Shown: positions 7,600 through 15,808 of the stretch, in pieces
Layout of the letters: each line of letters opens with the position of its first letter
Position numbering within the stretch: position 1 is the stretch's first letter
NCBI GenBank assembly: GCA_039208375.1
Contig: JBCCRC010000020.1
Span: 1 to 49,319, forward strand
Length of the DNA stretch: 49,319 bases
Reading direction: 5' to 3'
From: JANQPC01 sp039208375
GTDB lineage: Bacteria; Pseudomonadota; Alphaproteobacteria; Rhodobacterales; Rhodobacteraceae
Position numbers and translations under genes: made by a program
Notes under the pieces: model-generated
Databases searched by the model: none
The model's input: only the letters and a program-made list of their open reading frames with translations
Told to the model about the DNA's origin: nothing

Positions 7600-7641
7600 C
7601 ACTTTAAATTGAATTATTTCGTTTAATGCACCTTTAAAGTG
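7600..7641. repeat. AT-rich inverted repeat between pyrE and dnaB
   Basis: Perfect 9-bp arms CACTTTAAA (7600-7608) and TTTAAAGTG (7633-7641) separated by 24 bp of AT-rich DNA. No T-run follows on either strand, so it is not a typical intrinsic terminator. It lies at the start of the 239-bp pyrE-dnaB spacer, which is clearly AT-richer than its surroundings and should also hold the dnaB promoter. Operator or promoter structure is possible. Confidence 0.45.
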
Positions 7642-7837
7642 TTTAAGAAAATGTTGCCGAATGCGTCCCTGATTAAGCAACATATCGACACGGCAATGCA
7701 GTATGCCACAACATGTTGCGGTTAAGTGGTTGTGCACATTCTTTCCACAGGCTTTTACAGATTGATCGCATGCGCCCGTTGGGCCATAGCACCGCCCCAG
7801 AGGCGAAAACGGGCAACCAGAAAAAAAGGGGGACGCG

Positions 7838-9325
7838 GTGAACCAGATCGCACCGCTAGAACGCAGGGGGCAAGAAGCCGGTCAGGCCCTCCCCCACAAC
7901 ATCGAAGCCGAGCAGCAACTGCTGGGCGCAATCCTCACCAACAATGATATCTACGATCGGATCGCGGCGCTCATAAACGAGAGCCATTTCTACGAGCCGG
8001 TGCATGCACGCATTTTCGAAGTTGCCTCTGCACGAATCACCAAAAACGCTCTCGCCTCACCTGTCACTCTGAAGGCGTTTCTTGAAGACGACGACGGGTT
8101 GAGGGAGCTTGGCGGCCCCGCCTATTTGGCGCGGCTCGCCGGCGCAGCAATTTCATCCTTTGCGGCACGCGATTACGCCGAGATGATCTCCGAGCTTGCG
8201 ATACGTCGTGAGCTCATCGCGTTGGGGCAGGATGTGGCCGACAAGGCGGCGCGTGTGGATGTTCAAAGTGGCCCGCGCGAACAGATCGTCGAGGCGGAAC
8301 AGGCGCTCTATAAGCTCGGCGAAACCGGACAATCGAACCAGGGCTTTCAATCCTTCTTGAAGGCGGTCACCGATGCTGTGAACGTGGCCAACGCCGCCTA
8401 TCAGCGAGAGGGCGGGCTTGCGGGCGTGTCCACCGGCCTCGTCGACCTCGACAAGAAACTGGGCGGCTTGCACAAATCCGACCTTTTGATCATAGCGGGC
8501 CGCCCCTCAATGGGAAAAACCTCGCTCGCAACGAACATCGCATTCAACATTGCCAAGAATTACAGGCGAGGGCAGTTGCCTGACGGCAGCACCGGCGCAG
8601 TCGATGGCGGCTGCGTCGGTTTCTTCTCGCTGGAAATGAGTGCCGAGCAGCTCGCCGCGCGGGTTCTGTCGGAAGCGGCCGAAGTGCCGTCTGAACAGAT
8701 CCGGCGCGGCGATATGACGGAGGCGGAGTTCCGCCGCTTCGTGGAGGCCGCAAAGACGCTGGAGGCGTGCCCACTTTTCATCGACGATACACCAGCGCTG
8801 CCGATCAGCCAGCTTGCCGCACGGGCGCGCCGGCTGAAGCGCGAACACGGGCTAGACGCGCTGTTTGTCGATTATCTGCAGCTCTGCACGGCCGCATCGG
8901 CAAAAGACAATCGGGTGAACGAAATCTCCCAGATCACGCAAGGTCTAAAGGCGATCGCAAAGGAACTTGATATCCCAGTCGTCGCACTCTCCCAGCTGTC
9001 ACGCCAGGTAGAAAACCGCGAAGACAATCGCCCACAGCTTTCCGATCTGCGTGAATCGGGCTCGATCGAGCAGGATGCAGATGTGGTGATGTTCGTCTAT
9101 CGGGAAGAATACTACAAAGAACGCCAGAAGCCCGGTGACCACGAGCTGGATAAAATCGCCGCGTGGCAAGAAGAGATGGAGCGCCTGCATGGCCGTGCCG
9201 AGGTGATTATCGGCAAGCAGCGCCACGGGCCAATCGGCACTGTCGAACTGTCGTTCGAAGGGCGCTTCACTCGGTTCGGCAATCTCGTCAAACCCTGGCA
9301 GCAAGCCGGAACATCAGAGTTTTAG
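7838..9325 (+). CDS. dnaB: Replicative DNA helicase DnaB
   Basis: Hexameric 5'-3' helicase of the replication fork, 495 residues. It has an N-terminal DnaB domain (PHNIEAEQQLLGAIL at about 20-34) that contacts primase, then a RecA-like core with Walker A GRPSMGKTS at residue 221, Walker B LFVDYLQL with Asp345, and the arginine-finger segment near the end (KQRHGPIG). The start is GTG at 7838 with GGGGGACGC just upstream. It ends 4 bp inside the convergent mnmH gene (9322-9325). It is a full-length chromosomal helicase, with no loader gene nearby. The motif set excludes a phage-type minimal helicase. Confidence 0.98.
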   Translation: MNQIAPLERRGQEAGQALPHNIEAEQQLLGAILTNNDIYDRIAALINESHFYEPVHARIFEVASARITKNALASPVTLKAFLEDDDGLRELGGPAYLARLAGAAISSFAARDYAEMISELAIRRELIALGQDVADKAARVDVQSGPREQIVEAEQALYKLGETGQSNQGFQSFLKAVTDAVNVANAAYQREGGLAGVSTGLVDLDKKLGGLHKSDLLIIAGRPSMGKTSLATNIAFNIAKNYRRGQLPDGSTGAVDGGCVGFFSLEMSAEQLAARVLSEAAEVPSEQIRRGDMTEAEFRRFVEAAKTLEACPLFIDDTPALPISQLAARARRLKREHGLDALFVDYLQLCTAASAKDNRVNEISQITQGLKAIAKELDIPVVALSQLSRQVENREDNRPQLSDLRESGSIEQDADVVMFVYREEYYKERQKPGDHELDKIAAWQEEMERLHGRAEVIIGKQRHGPIGTVELSFEGRFTRFGNLVKPWQQAGTSEF

Positions 9326-10371
9326 GCGGCGATCCGCGCGGCAACCTCACGTGCGAGGCGGTCGAGCGCTGCATCGTCCAAAGTATCGGATGTGACCTGC
9401 TCAACTGTTTGGCCCTCGGCGCGGAGCCGCGATTTTCGGTAGCGCGGGTCGTAGTGGGCCTCCATCAAAGCGCGCGCGAGCGCCTCCCAAGCTCGCTGGC
9501 CTGCCATCCCTTGCCATACCGCGACTTGCTCGGTGCCATGGTACGGCCTTAGGGCCTGCAATTCTGAAAAGAGGCGCGTCGGATCAGTAGTAAGATCGGT
9601 GTAGGCGCGCGCTAAAAATGCCGCACGCGCATTCAGCGGTGCGTCGATCCGCAGCCGTGGCGCGGTTCGCATCGCCTTCCACAACCCCTGCGGCAGAACG
9701 AGGTTGCCAACTTTGCTTGATTCCGCCTCGATCAAAACCGGCCGCGCCGGGTTAAACCCGGCAAGCGCGCTCGCAATTTGGCTTTCAAACGTTTTCTGAC
9801 TTGGTTGTTGGGCATCCATTGCACCGAAGACCGAACCGCGGTGGCGCGCCAGGCCCTCGAGATCAATCACTTGATATCCCAGCGCCGCAACCCGCTGCAG
9901 GATTTCGGTTTTCGCAGTGCCCGTATATCCGTCCAGTAGAACGATGCGCGTTGGCCAGGGATCATCGTACAGCGCCCGCACCACAAGCCGGCGATAGCTG
10001 CGATAACCGCCCTCGATCACCTGAACGCGCCAGCCAACCTGCCCGAGGATCGTCGCAAAGCTCCCGGATCGCTGGCCCCCACGCCAGCAATACACGAGGG
10101 GGCGCCAGGCGCCGGACTTGCCTTGCAAAGGCCCCTCAAGATGGCGCGCCGCATTTCGCGCCACCAACGCAGCACCGACCTTACGCGCGGTGAAGGCGCT
10201 TTCCTGAGTATAGATCGTGCCAACACGGGCGCGTTCGGCATCGCTCAGAACGGGCATGTTGATCGCGCCTGGCAGATGGTCTTCCTCAAATTCCGAGGGC
10301 GCCCGCACATCAATCAACGTATCGTGGGGTGTCGCGGGCAGGTCGGCAAGGTTTCGAAGTTCAACGGGCAT
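9322..10371 (-). CDS. mnmH: tRNA 2-selenouridine synthase
   Basis: MnmH (SelU/YbbB) replaces the sulfur of 2-thiouridine at the wobble position of tRNAs for Lys, Glu and Gln with selenium, using selenophosphate. The 349-residue protein has an N-terminal rhodanese domain (IDVRAPSEFEEDHLPGA; catalytic Cys95 in YCWRGGQRS) and a C-terminal P-loop domain (DGYTGTAKTEIL, residues 147-158). The P-loop has Ala before the Lys rather than the usual Gly/Ser. Selenophosphate synthetase (selD) is not in the window. It follows the FAD oxidoreductase gene by 36 bp on the same strand and is convergent with dnaB. Confidence 0.95.
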   Translation of the reverse strand: MPVELRNLADLPATPHDTLIDVRAPSEFEEDHLPGAINMPVLSDAERARVGTIYTQESAFTARKVGAALVARNAARHLEGPLQGKSGAWRPLVYCWRGGQRSGSFATILGQVGWRVQVIEGGYRSYRRLVVRALYDDPWPTRIVLLDGYTGTAKTEILQRVAALGYQVIDLEGLARHRGSVFGAMDAQQPSQKTFESQIASALAGFNPARPVLIEAESSKVGNLVLPQGLWKAMRTAPRLRIDAPLNARAAFLARAYTDLTTDPTRLFSELQALRPYHGTEQVAVWQGMAGQRAWEALARALMEAHYDPRYRKSRLRAEGQTVEQVTSDTLDDAALDRLAREVAARIAA

Positions 10372-10407
10372 CGTGACGCTCTACCGCGGGCGGACAGCAG
10401 GGAAAAG

Positions 10408-11280
10408 CTAGGTCAGTAAGGCGGCCGCCATCGCCTGGCCCGAGCGCCACGCATGTTCCGCGTCCGGCCCGAGGCCCCAATCGCCCCCGAAGAGCAGATG
10501 GCCATCGAGCGCAGAATGAAACGGCGCCCCCAGTGGCGTTTCAGTGAAGGCGTAGCGCCAGCGATGAGCAGCCGAGTACCGCGGCGCGGGAAGCGGGCCT
10601 AGCGATGCCAAAAGCACTTCGGCAACGGCCTCGCGATCGTCTTCAAGATGCGCATTGCTCCATGCGATGCTGGCATGCGCCACCCATGTGTGCGCACGAC
10701 CAGGCTTTGCCCCGTCATTAATGATCTTTGCCATAGGGGCGACAGCGTCGGGCAACACAACCTCCGTGTCGAAGGCCAAAAGAAGGCTCCAGGTGGGCGC
10801 CATCCGCACGGGAGCAAGGGCCCCGCGTACACCCGAGATCTCGGCCCCCAACCGCATCGCCTGAGGCACGGGAATCGCACAGATCACACGCGCGAACGGG
10901 CCAAACACTGCCCCATCGGTACTCGTGAGGGACAGTCCATCGCGCGCCGGCACGATCCCTGCAATCTCAACGCCCAAATGCGCAGGCAAACCGTTCGCCA
11001 TCGCCTTTACCAGCGACGACATACCGGGATTACCAACGAAGCCCAGGCCCTCACAAAGCACGCCACCGGCCGAAACGAGCGCGTCGCGAAACCCCGTATC
11101 ACGCGCAATGATGCCTGGCGCCCCGTGATCCAGTTCAAACCCATCGCCACGCCGGGTGGCAAGACGTCCGCCAAACCCGCGAGACTTGTCGAACAGCATC
11201 ACACGGCGGCCTGCATCTGAAAGCGCACGGGCCGCCGTAGCGCCGGCCATTCCTGTGCCAATGATTGCAATGTCTGCCAT
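10408..11280 (-). CDS. FAD/NAD(P)-binding oxidoreductase, renalase-like
   Basis: A 290-residue flavoprotein with an N-terminal dinucleotide-binding motif (IAIIGTGMAGATAARAL, residues 4-20) and the second FAD contact DKSRGFGGRLATRR near residue 31. The C-terminal LFGGDWGLG...AWRSGQAMAAALL matches the renalase-like/amine-oxidase layout, in which this loop closes over FAD. Residues 1-20 suggest a cytoplasmic enzyme. GGGAGTGGAACG precedes the ATG. Substrate unknown; bacterial renalase homologues oxidise isomers of reduced nicotinamides, but that is family knowledge only. Probably co-transcribed with mnmH. Confidence 0.88.
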   Translation of the reverse strand: MADIAIIGTGMAGATAARALSDAGRRVMLFDKSRGFGGRLATRRGDGFELDHGAPGIIARDTGFRDALVSAGGVLCEGLGFVGNPGMSSLVKAMANGLPAHLGVEIAGIVPARDGLSLTSTDGAVFGPFARVICAIPVPQAMRLGAEISGVRGALAPVRMAPTWSLLLAFDTEVVLPDAVAPMAKIINDGAKPGRAHTWVAHASIAWSNAHLEDDREAVAEVLLASLGPLPAPRYSAAHRWRYAFTETPLGAPFHSALDGHLLFGGDWGLGPDAEHAWRSGQAMAAALLT

Positions 11281-11362
11281 CGTTCCACTCCCGCTCGCCC
11301 CTGCCCCTTAGCGCGCCAAAGGCGCCGCGTCACCCTCGCCGCGCGCGGATCACAGCGCTAGA

Positions 11363-12100
11363 ATGACGGGGATGACAGCCCGCTTTGCCCTTGCAACGTT
11401 CCTGTTTTTTCCTCTGCCTGGATTGGCGGCAGACTGTGTGGTTCTGCTCCATGGCCTTGCGCGCACATCATCTTCGCTCGCATTTCTTGAACTCGCGTTG
11501 GAGGCCGAAGGCTATACGGTCGTTAACCGCACCTATCCTTCCACCGAGTTGCCAATCGGCGCGCTTGTCGAAGGCGCGGTGCCGAGGGCTGTGGCAGCCT
11601 GCGGCACTGCGCGAACGCACTTCGTCACGCACTCCATGGGTGGGATCCTCGCCCGCGCCTGGCTTGAAGAAAACAGGCCGCCGAACATGGGCCGGGTGGT
11701 CATGCTGGCGCCCCCAAACAAGGGGTCAGAATTGGTGGATGTGTTCGGAGATCTTGCTCCGTTTGCTTGGCTCAACGGGCCGGCAGGCCTGCAACTGGGC
11801 ACCGGGCCCGGAAGCGCCCCAAACCAACTTGGTCTGCCTGCCGTTGAGATCGGGGTGATCGCAGGAAACCAATCTCTCAACCCCATTTATTCCCAAATCA
11901 TCGAAGGCCCAGACGATGGCAAGGTCTCGGTTGAAAGCACCTTCTTGCCCGGGCTCACCGATCACATCGTGCTCCCCGTGACCCACACGTTTCTGATGAA
12001 CGATCCCCTTGTGATCGCCCAGGTCCAGACATTCCTCGAGGCTGGTGCTTTCGATCACGACCTCACGTTTTCGGATCTGTGGCGTGATCTATTTGAATAG
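11363..12100 (+). CDS. Secreted alpha/beta hydrolase (lipase/esterase-like)
   Basis: A 245-residue exported alpha/beta hydrolase. The N-terminus (ARFALATFLFFPLPGLAADC) is a signal peptide. The oxyanion region HGLARTSSS follows at residue 30, and the nucleophile is Ser91 in THSMGG, the triacylglycerol-lipase type Ser motif. A catalytic Asp and His are plausible in the C-terminal part (DHIVLPVTHTF). Function is inferred as a periplasmic or secreted esterase; the substrate cannot be told. The start is either ATG 11363 or ATG 11372; the sequence does not decide. It is divergent from the FAD oxidoreductase and convergent with the DUF6544-like gene. Confidence 0.88.
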   Translation: MTGMTARFALATFLFFPLPGLAADCVVLLHGLARTSSSLAFLELALEAEGYTVVNRTYPSTELPIGALVEGAVPRAVAACGTARTHFVTHSMGGILARAWLEENRPPNMGRVVMLAPPNKGSELVDVFGDLAPFAWLNGPAGLQLGTGPGSAPNQLGLPAVEIGVIAGNQSLNPIYSQIIEGPDDGKVSVESTFLPGLTDHIVLPVTHTFLMNDPLVIAQVQTFLEAGAFDHDLTFSDLWRDLFE

Positions 12101-12110
12101 GATCGGCGGC

Positions 12111-12971
12111 CTACTGCGAACCGGGGAACCGAATATCGGTGACGCGCGCCCGGTAATGCGGGAAATACTCTGGTGTTCCATAAAGGTTGCCCGCGTCCAC
12201 ACGCGTCGGCAGCAGATATCCGTTGAATGCTTCAAACTCTGACACATCAGCGCCAAAGGGCTGCAGCCGAAACGCACCTTCGGAATTAATGTTAGACCAA
12301 AGTGGCATCACAAGGCTTTTCGGCAGCCCATCTTCGCCCACCGTGATCTCAACGCTTTGGATCAGATCGCCGCGCGCGATCGTGAAACGCGCCGTATCAT
12401 TATCCACCTCTTCCCACATCACATCGGGACCAGGCAGAAGTGACGCCGGGGCCCAAATGGCCGCCTCGGCAACCAGTCTGCCAAAGGCAGACCGCGCGTG
12501 ATCGGTCGTGCCCTGTTCACGCTCTACCGGAACAAGGCCTGCCAGCCAGAAGCGGCTCCAGCTACTAGTCTCTGTCGCAGCGTCCGAACCGACAATCGGA
12601 AGGCTCCCGCCACCCTCATAACGCCAAACGAAACCATAGGGGGGCGCGATGATCTGGCGGGCCCGCATCGGCACATACTCGGGTTCCTCCCACGTACCTA
12701 GGCTAAACTCGCCGTCCATCTCGATGATCGTCACGGGATAAAGCCGGGTGCCGGGCGCAATCATCGCGGTCAGCATGCGGCGCGCGGGTTCTGGCAAATC
12801 GGCAACCATCACTGGATCGAACACGCCGAAACCCGCGGGTGCCTCGCCCGCGCTCATCTCCAGAAATCTTGTCCACAACACCGTTTCGGCGCGGCTGTCA
12901 GACCAGCGCAACCCTGCGAGGCCGAACACAACCAGCGTCGCCAATACGGCGAGCATCGCTACCCACTTCAT
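12111..12971 (-). CDS. Membrane-anchored DUF6544-like protein
   Basis: A 286-residue protein with one N-terminal transmembrane helix (WVAMLAVLATLVVFGLAGL) and a large exported domain. The internal pattern YGFVWRYEGGG, then RLVAEAAIWAPASLLPGP and ...FEAFNGYLLPTRVDAG near the C-terminus, matches the layout of the DUF6544/DUF6920-type proteins. No catalytic motif is obvious. The start MKWVAMLAVL at 12971 has GGAAGGGTAGG directly upstream; the longer frame begins with a charged, improbable leader. It is downstream of the acyltransferase gene by about 120 bp on the same strand. Function unknown. Confidence 0.8.
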   Translation of the reverse strand: MKWVAMLAVLATLVVFGLAGLRWSDSRAETVLWTRFLEMSAGEAPAGFGVFDPVMVADLPEPARRMLTAMIAPGTRLYPVTIIEMDGEFSLGTWEEPEYVPMRARQIIAPPYGFVWRYEGGGSLPIVGSDAATETSSWSRFWLAGLVPVEREQGTTDHARSAFGRLVAEAAIWAPASLLPGPDVMWEEVDNDTARFTIARGDLIQSVEITVGEDGLPKSLVMPLWSNINSEGAFRLQPFGADVSEFEAFNGYLLPTRVDAGNLYGTPEYFPHYRARVTDIRFPGSQ

Positions 12972-13094
12972 CCTACCCTTCCGCCCAGCCCGGAACGAGT
13001 CGTCGCGAGTGTGGTTCACGGCTCTGCCGCCGTCAATCGAAAGGCCGCTGCGTCACATTTGAAGCGCGGCAGGTCCCGTTTCACTAATTTCAGG

Positions 13095-14057
13095 CTAGGC
13101 GCCTGGCGGGCCGAAACGAAAGCTTCTCCGGCCGTCCCACACTGGTTCATAAAGCGGCAGGTAAGCCTCGTGCAGGGCAAGATACTGCTCCATCATCGAG
13201 CGCACGGTTTCCTCGCGCGAAAGCCCTTCTGGGGCTTCGATTGGCCCATCAATGACAACCCTGAACCGCTCGAAGTCATCCGGATCACGCAAGACGAACA
13301 CGGCCAAGAGGGGCGCGCCCGTGCCAGCGGCAAGAAGCGGGGCGCCAGGCGCAAACGGATAGCGGCCCTCCCGGAACGGAAGCCATACCACATTGCGCGA
13401 CTCACGTCCGGCCGTTACAGAAACGAATTCGCCGGCTTTCAGGGCCTTGCGCAACGTCCGCAGCCCCGCGACTTCGTTTCCATCTTCGATCACAACGCGC
13501 TGTTTGAGGTACTTTGTTTCCGCACGCTGGAAAGTCCAATTCAGCCACCGCACGCCAAACGGGCTTTCTACTGGCCCATGGATTGGGCGGCTGAGGTGGA
13601 ACATCTCGTAACCTGCTGCACACAGAGCCTTTTTTGCCACGAGTTGGGAGCGAGAAAAATCCGCGACCCAAAGAACCGCACCGGACCCTGCCGTTCGTGC
13701 CGCCTCAAGCGTTTCGACATTCTCCAAGGTGATGGAGGGCTGCCAACCGAGAGGCGAGTATTCCCGCAGATACGTCATGATCTCAGGCTTGTCAAAGTAG
13801 ACACGTCCACGGTTTTTACTTGTGTTTTCAGTGTATTCCAGAAAATCGCGTGCGAACTCTTCAGTGGTTCTCAGATTTGGCTTCCCACCAAGCCGCGCCC
13901 AAAACCGCGGCGGCACGATCCAAGCAAGCGCCGCGAGAAGCGGCAGAAGAAACATGAAATGCCAATCGCTCCGCGTGGGCCAAGTGCCGTGCGATACCGC
14001 TGTATGAACAGGATCCAGCTTCGGCTTCTCCCCGAAGTGCTTTGATAGTGCTGGCAT
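13095..14057 (-). CDS. LpxL/HtrB-like lysophospholipid acyltransferase homologue
   Basis: A 320-residue protein with one membrane-spanning segment (LLPLLAALAWIVPPRFW, about residues 37-53) followed by an acyltransferase-like domain. The order of segments (GAVLWVADFSRSQLVAKKAL, HLSRPIHGPVESPFGVR, then FVSVTAGRE and the substrate-binding PLLAVFVLRD) follows LpxL/HtrB-type enzymes. The HX4D/E catalytic pair of that family is not seen: where NHxxxxD/E is expected, the sequence has VADFSRSQ. It may therefore be inactive, use other residues, or have changed function. The start has GGAG upstream, within a hairpin (14063-14085). Neighbouring flippase and CelD-like genes suggest a cell-envelope role. 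Confidence 0.72.
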   Translation of the reverse strand: MPALSKHFGEKPKLDPVHTAVSHGTWPTRSDWHFMFLLPLLAALAWIVPPRFWARLGGKPNLRTTEEFARDFLEYTENTSKNRGRVYFDKPEIMTYLREYSPLGWQPSITLENVETLEAARTAGSGAVLWVADFSRSQLVAKKALCAAGYEMFHLSRPIHGPVESPFGVRWLNWTFQRAETKYLKQRVVIEDGNEVAGLRTLRKALKAGEFVSVTAGRESRNVVWLPFREGRYPFAPGAPLLAAGTGAPLLAVFVLRDPDDFERFRVVIDGPIEAPEGLSREETVRSMMEQYLALHEAYLPLYEPVWDGRRSFRFGPPGA

Positions 14058-14062
14058 TTTTT

Positions 14063-14085
14063 AAACTCCAAAATCACCGGAGTTT
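14063..14085 (-). promoter_or_regulatory. Hairpin covering the ribosome binding site of the acyltransferase gene
   Basis: AAACTCC and GGAGTTT arms of 7 bp enclose a 9-nt loop just upstream of the ATG at 14057. On the mRNA the 3' arm contains the GGAG Shine-Dalgarno, 8 nt before the start, so folding would sequester it. No T-run follows the structure, which argues against a terminator. It may be a translational switch or thermosensor-like element, or a fortuitous repeat. Confidence 0.4.
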
Positions 14086-14248
14086 CCCGCCATTAACGTT
14101 TTTTGATCAAGCGTGAGCGCGGAAACGCTTTGTTTCCCGTGCACTTTTCGGCGACAGTGCGCACGGTTTTGCAGTTGCGGCATTTCCCGTTTCGGCGCAA
14201 ATGGCAGCCTAGTGTAGTAACGAAGTTCAGTGAGTATCGGATCAGCGG

Positions 14249-15778
14249 ATGATGGCGAGTGACGCGCATCAAGGGGCAGGGCCAAAGGGGCCATCCCAAC
14301 CCATGAGCAGCTCTCAGGCCGCGCCCGCCGGCGGCGGAGCGCGCAATGCGATCTTGGGCGTTGTACTGAACCTCGGCTCATACCTCCTTACCCGAGGCCT
14401 CAATCTGATTATCACCATTGCGCTTGCCCGCGTGCTCGCGCCCGAGGGGATGGGCCTTATCGCAGCGGCACTGTTGGCCGTTGAGATCGTAAGTATCATC
14501 AATGGCTTTGGATTGCGCGAGTCGCTGATCTACGAGCGCTCCCGCAGCCGCGCTTTGCAAACCACCGCCTTTTTGATCGTCATGGTCATTGCTTTCATTC
14601 AGATGGGTCTGATGATGCTCGGCGCACCGTTCGCAACCAATTTCGTGGATGATCCCGAAATTGTCCCCCTCTTGCTGGTACTGGCCCTGCTGTTCCCGAT
14701 TACCACACTAGGCGTGGTGCCAGAGGCGATGCTTCTGAAAGACTTTCAGTTCAAGAAGACAGCACAGGCAGAGGCCATCTCAGTTATCTTCAAGGCAGCC
14801 TTCGCGATCTCGCTCGTCTATATGGGCTACGGTGTTTGGGGCTTTGTCGTGGGCATGTTCGCCGGCCATATCACGCGCACCTTCGCACTTTGGCTGCTGG
14901 CGGGCTGGCGCCCGGCCCGGCCCGATACCAATGTGAAGGCCGCAATCAGGCTCATCAGCTACGGCGCGCACATCGTTTTCAACACGTTCATCGGCTTTTT
15001 CCGCAAGCGGGCCGATCAACTCGCGATCGTAGGCGCAATGGGCGATGCGGCACTCGGTATCTATTTCGTCGCCGCTCGGATCCCAGACATCATCATGTTC
15101 GGCGTCAGTGTGACCGTTAGCAAAATTGTCTTCCCTACATTTGCCGATGCCAGCGAGAACCCCGAAGCGCTACGCAAGATGTACTTCAATACGATCTACG
15201 GCTCGATGCTTGTTATGGCACCGGTCTCGATCGGGATGATGGCGATCTCACCACTGGTGGTTCCTCTTCTTTTTGGCGACGAATGGATGGCTGCGATCCC
15301 GGTTCTGCTGATCCTGTCGCTGATCGGTATCCCTCAAACGATTGGGTGGACGTCGGGGGATGTTTTCAAGGCCACGGGCCGGCCAGAGCTTTTGACCCTA
15401 CTCACCACAATGCAGATGGCCTTCACCTTGCCGGTCGTGTTCGCAACAGCGTTTTTGACCCGCGACTTGCTTTGGATTGCAATTGCAATGGTCGCTACCG
15501 AAGCGGCCAGCGCAGCGATGCGCCTATGGGCCATGCAGCGGTATGAAAAAATCGGGCCGCTGGAAACGATGCTCGCCTCGGCCAAACCCGTTCTCGCAGC
15601 GGCGATCATGGGGCTTGGCGTGGTCGGGCTGCAGAAATTCTCGGGAAGCCAGCCGCTTGGCTTGCAGCTTGTCGGGTCGCTCATTGCAGGCGTGGTACTC
15701 TATCCGATTTTGATGCTTGCGATCGACTACGACAACACGATGCGCTGGGTGCGCCTAATCCGGCGCAGCCGCAGCTAG
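14249..15778 (+). CDS. Polysaccharide/lipopolysaccharide flippase (Wzx-like)
   Basis: A 509-residue integral membrane protein with about 12 or more transmembrane helices, starting after a Ser/Pro/Ala-rich N-terminal tail. It belongs to the MOP superfamily of polysaccharide exporters (Polysacc_synt type): the GSYLLTRGLNLIITIALARVL first helix, ISYGAHIVFNTFIGFFRKRADQ and the C-terminal LAIDYDNTMRW fit that family. It would move undecaprenyl-linked glycan repeat units across the inner membrane. The start is near ATG 14249 (two ATGs in tandem); the first 20 residues are not conserved-looking. Neighbours (acyltransferase-like and CelD-like) support a surface-polysaccharide context, but no polymerase or glycosyltransferase lies adjacent. 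Confidence 0.88.
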   Translation: MMASDAHQGAGPKGPSQPMSSSQAAPAGGGARNAILGVVLNLGSYLLTRGLNLIITIALARVLAPEGMGLIAAALLAVEIVSIINGFGLRESLIYERSRSRALQTTAFLIVMVIAFIQMGLMMLGAPFATNFVDDPEIVPLLLVLALLFPITTLGVVPEAMLLKDFQFKKTAQAEAISVIFKAAFAISLVYMGYGVWGFVVGMFAGHITRTFALWLLAGWRPARPDTNVKAAIRLISYGAHIVFNTFIGFFRKRADQLAIVGAMGDAALGIYFVAARIPDIIMFGVSVTVSKIVFPTFADASENPEALRKMYFNTIYGSMLVMAPVSIGMMAISPLVVPLLFGDEWMAAIPVLLILSLIGIPQTIGWTSGDVFKATGRPELLTLLTTMQMAFTLPVVFATAFLTRDLLWIAIAMVATEAASAAMRLWAMQRYEKIGPLETMLASAKPVLAAAIMGLGVVGLQKFSGSQPLGLQLVGSLIAGVVLYPILMLAIDYDNTMRWVRLIRRSRS

Positions 15779-15808
15779 CACCAAATCTCAGCATGTGAGC
15801 CCGAAGGG

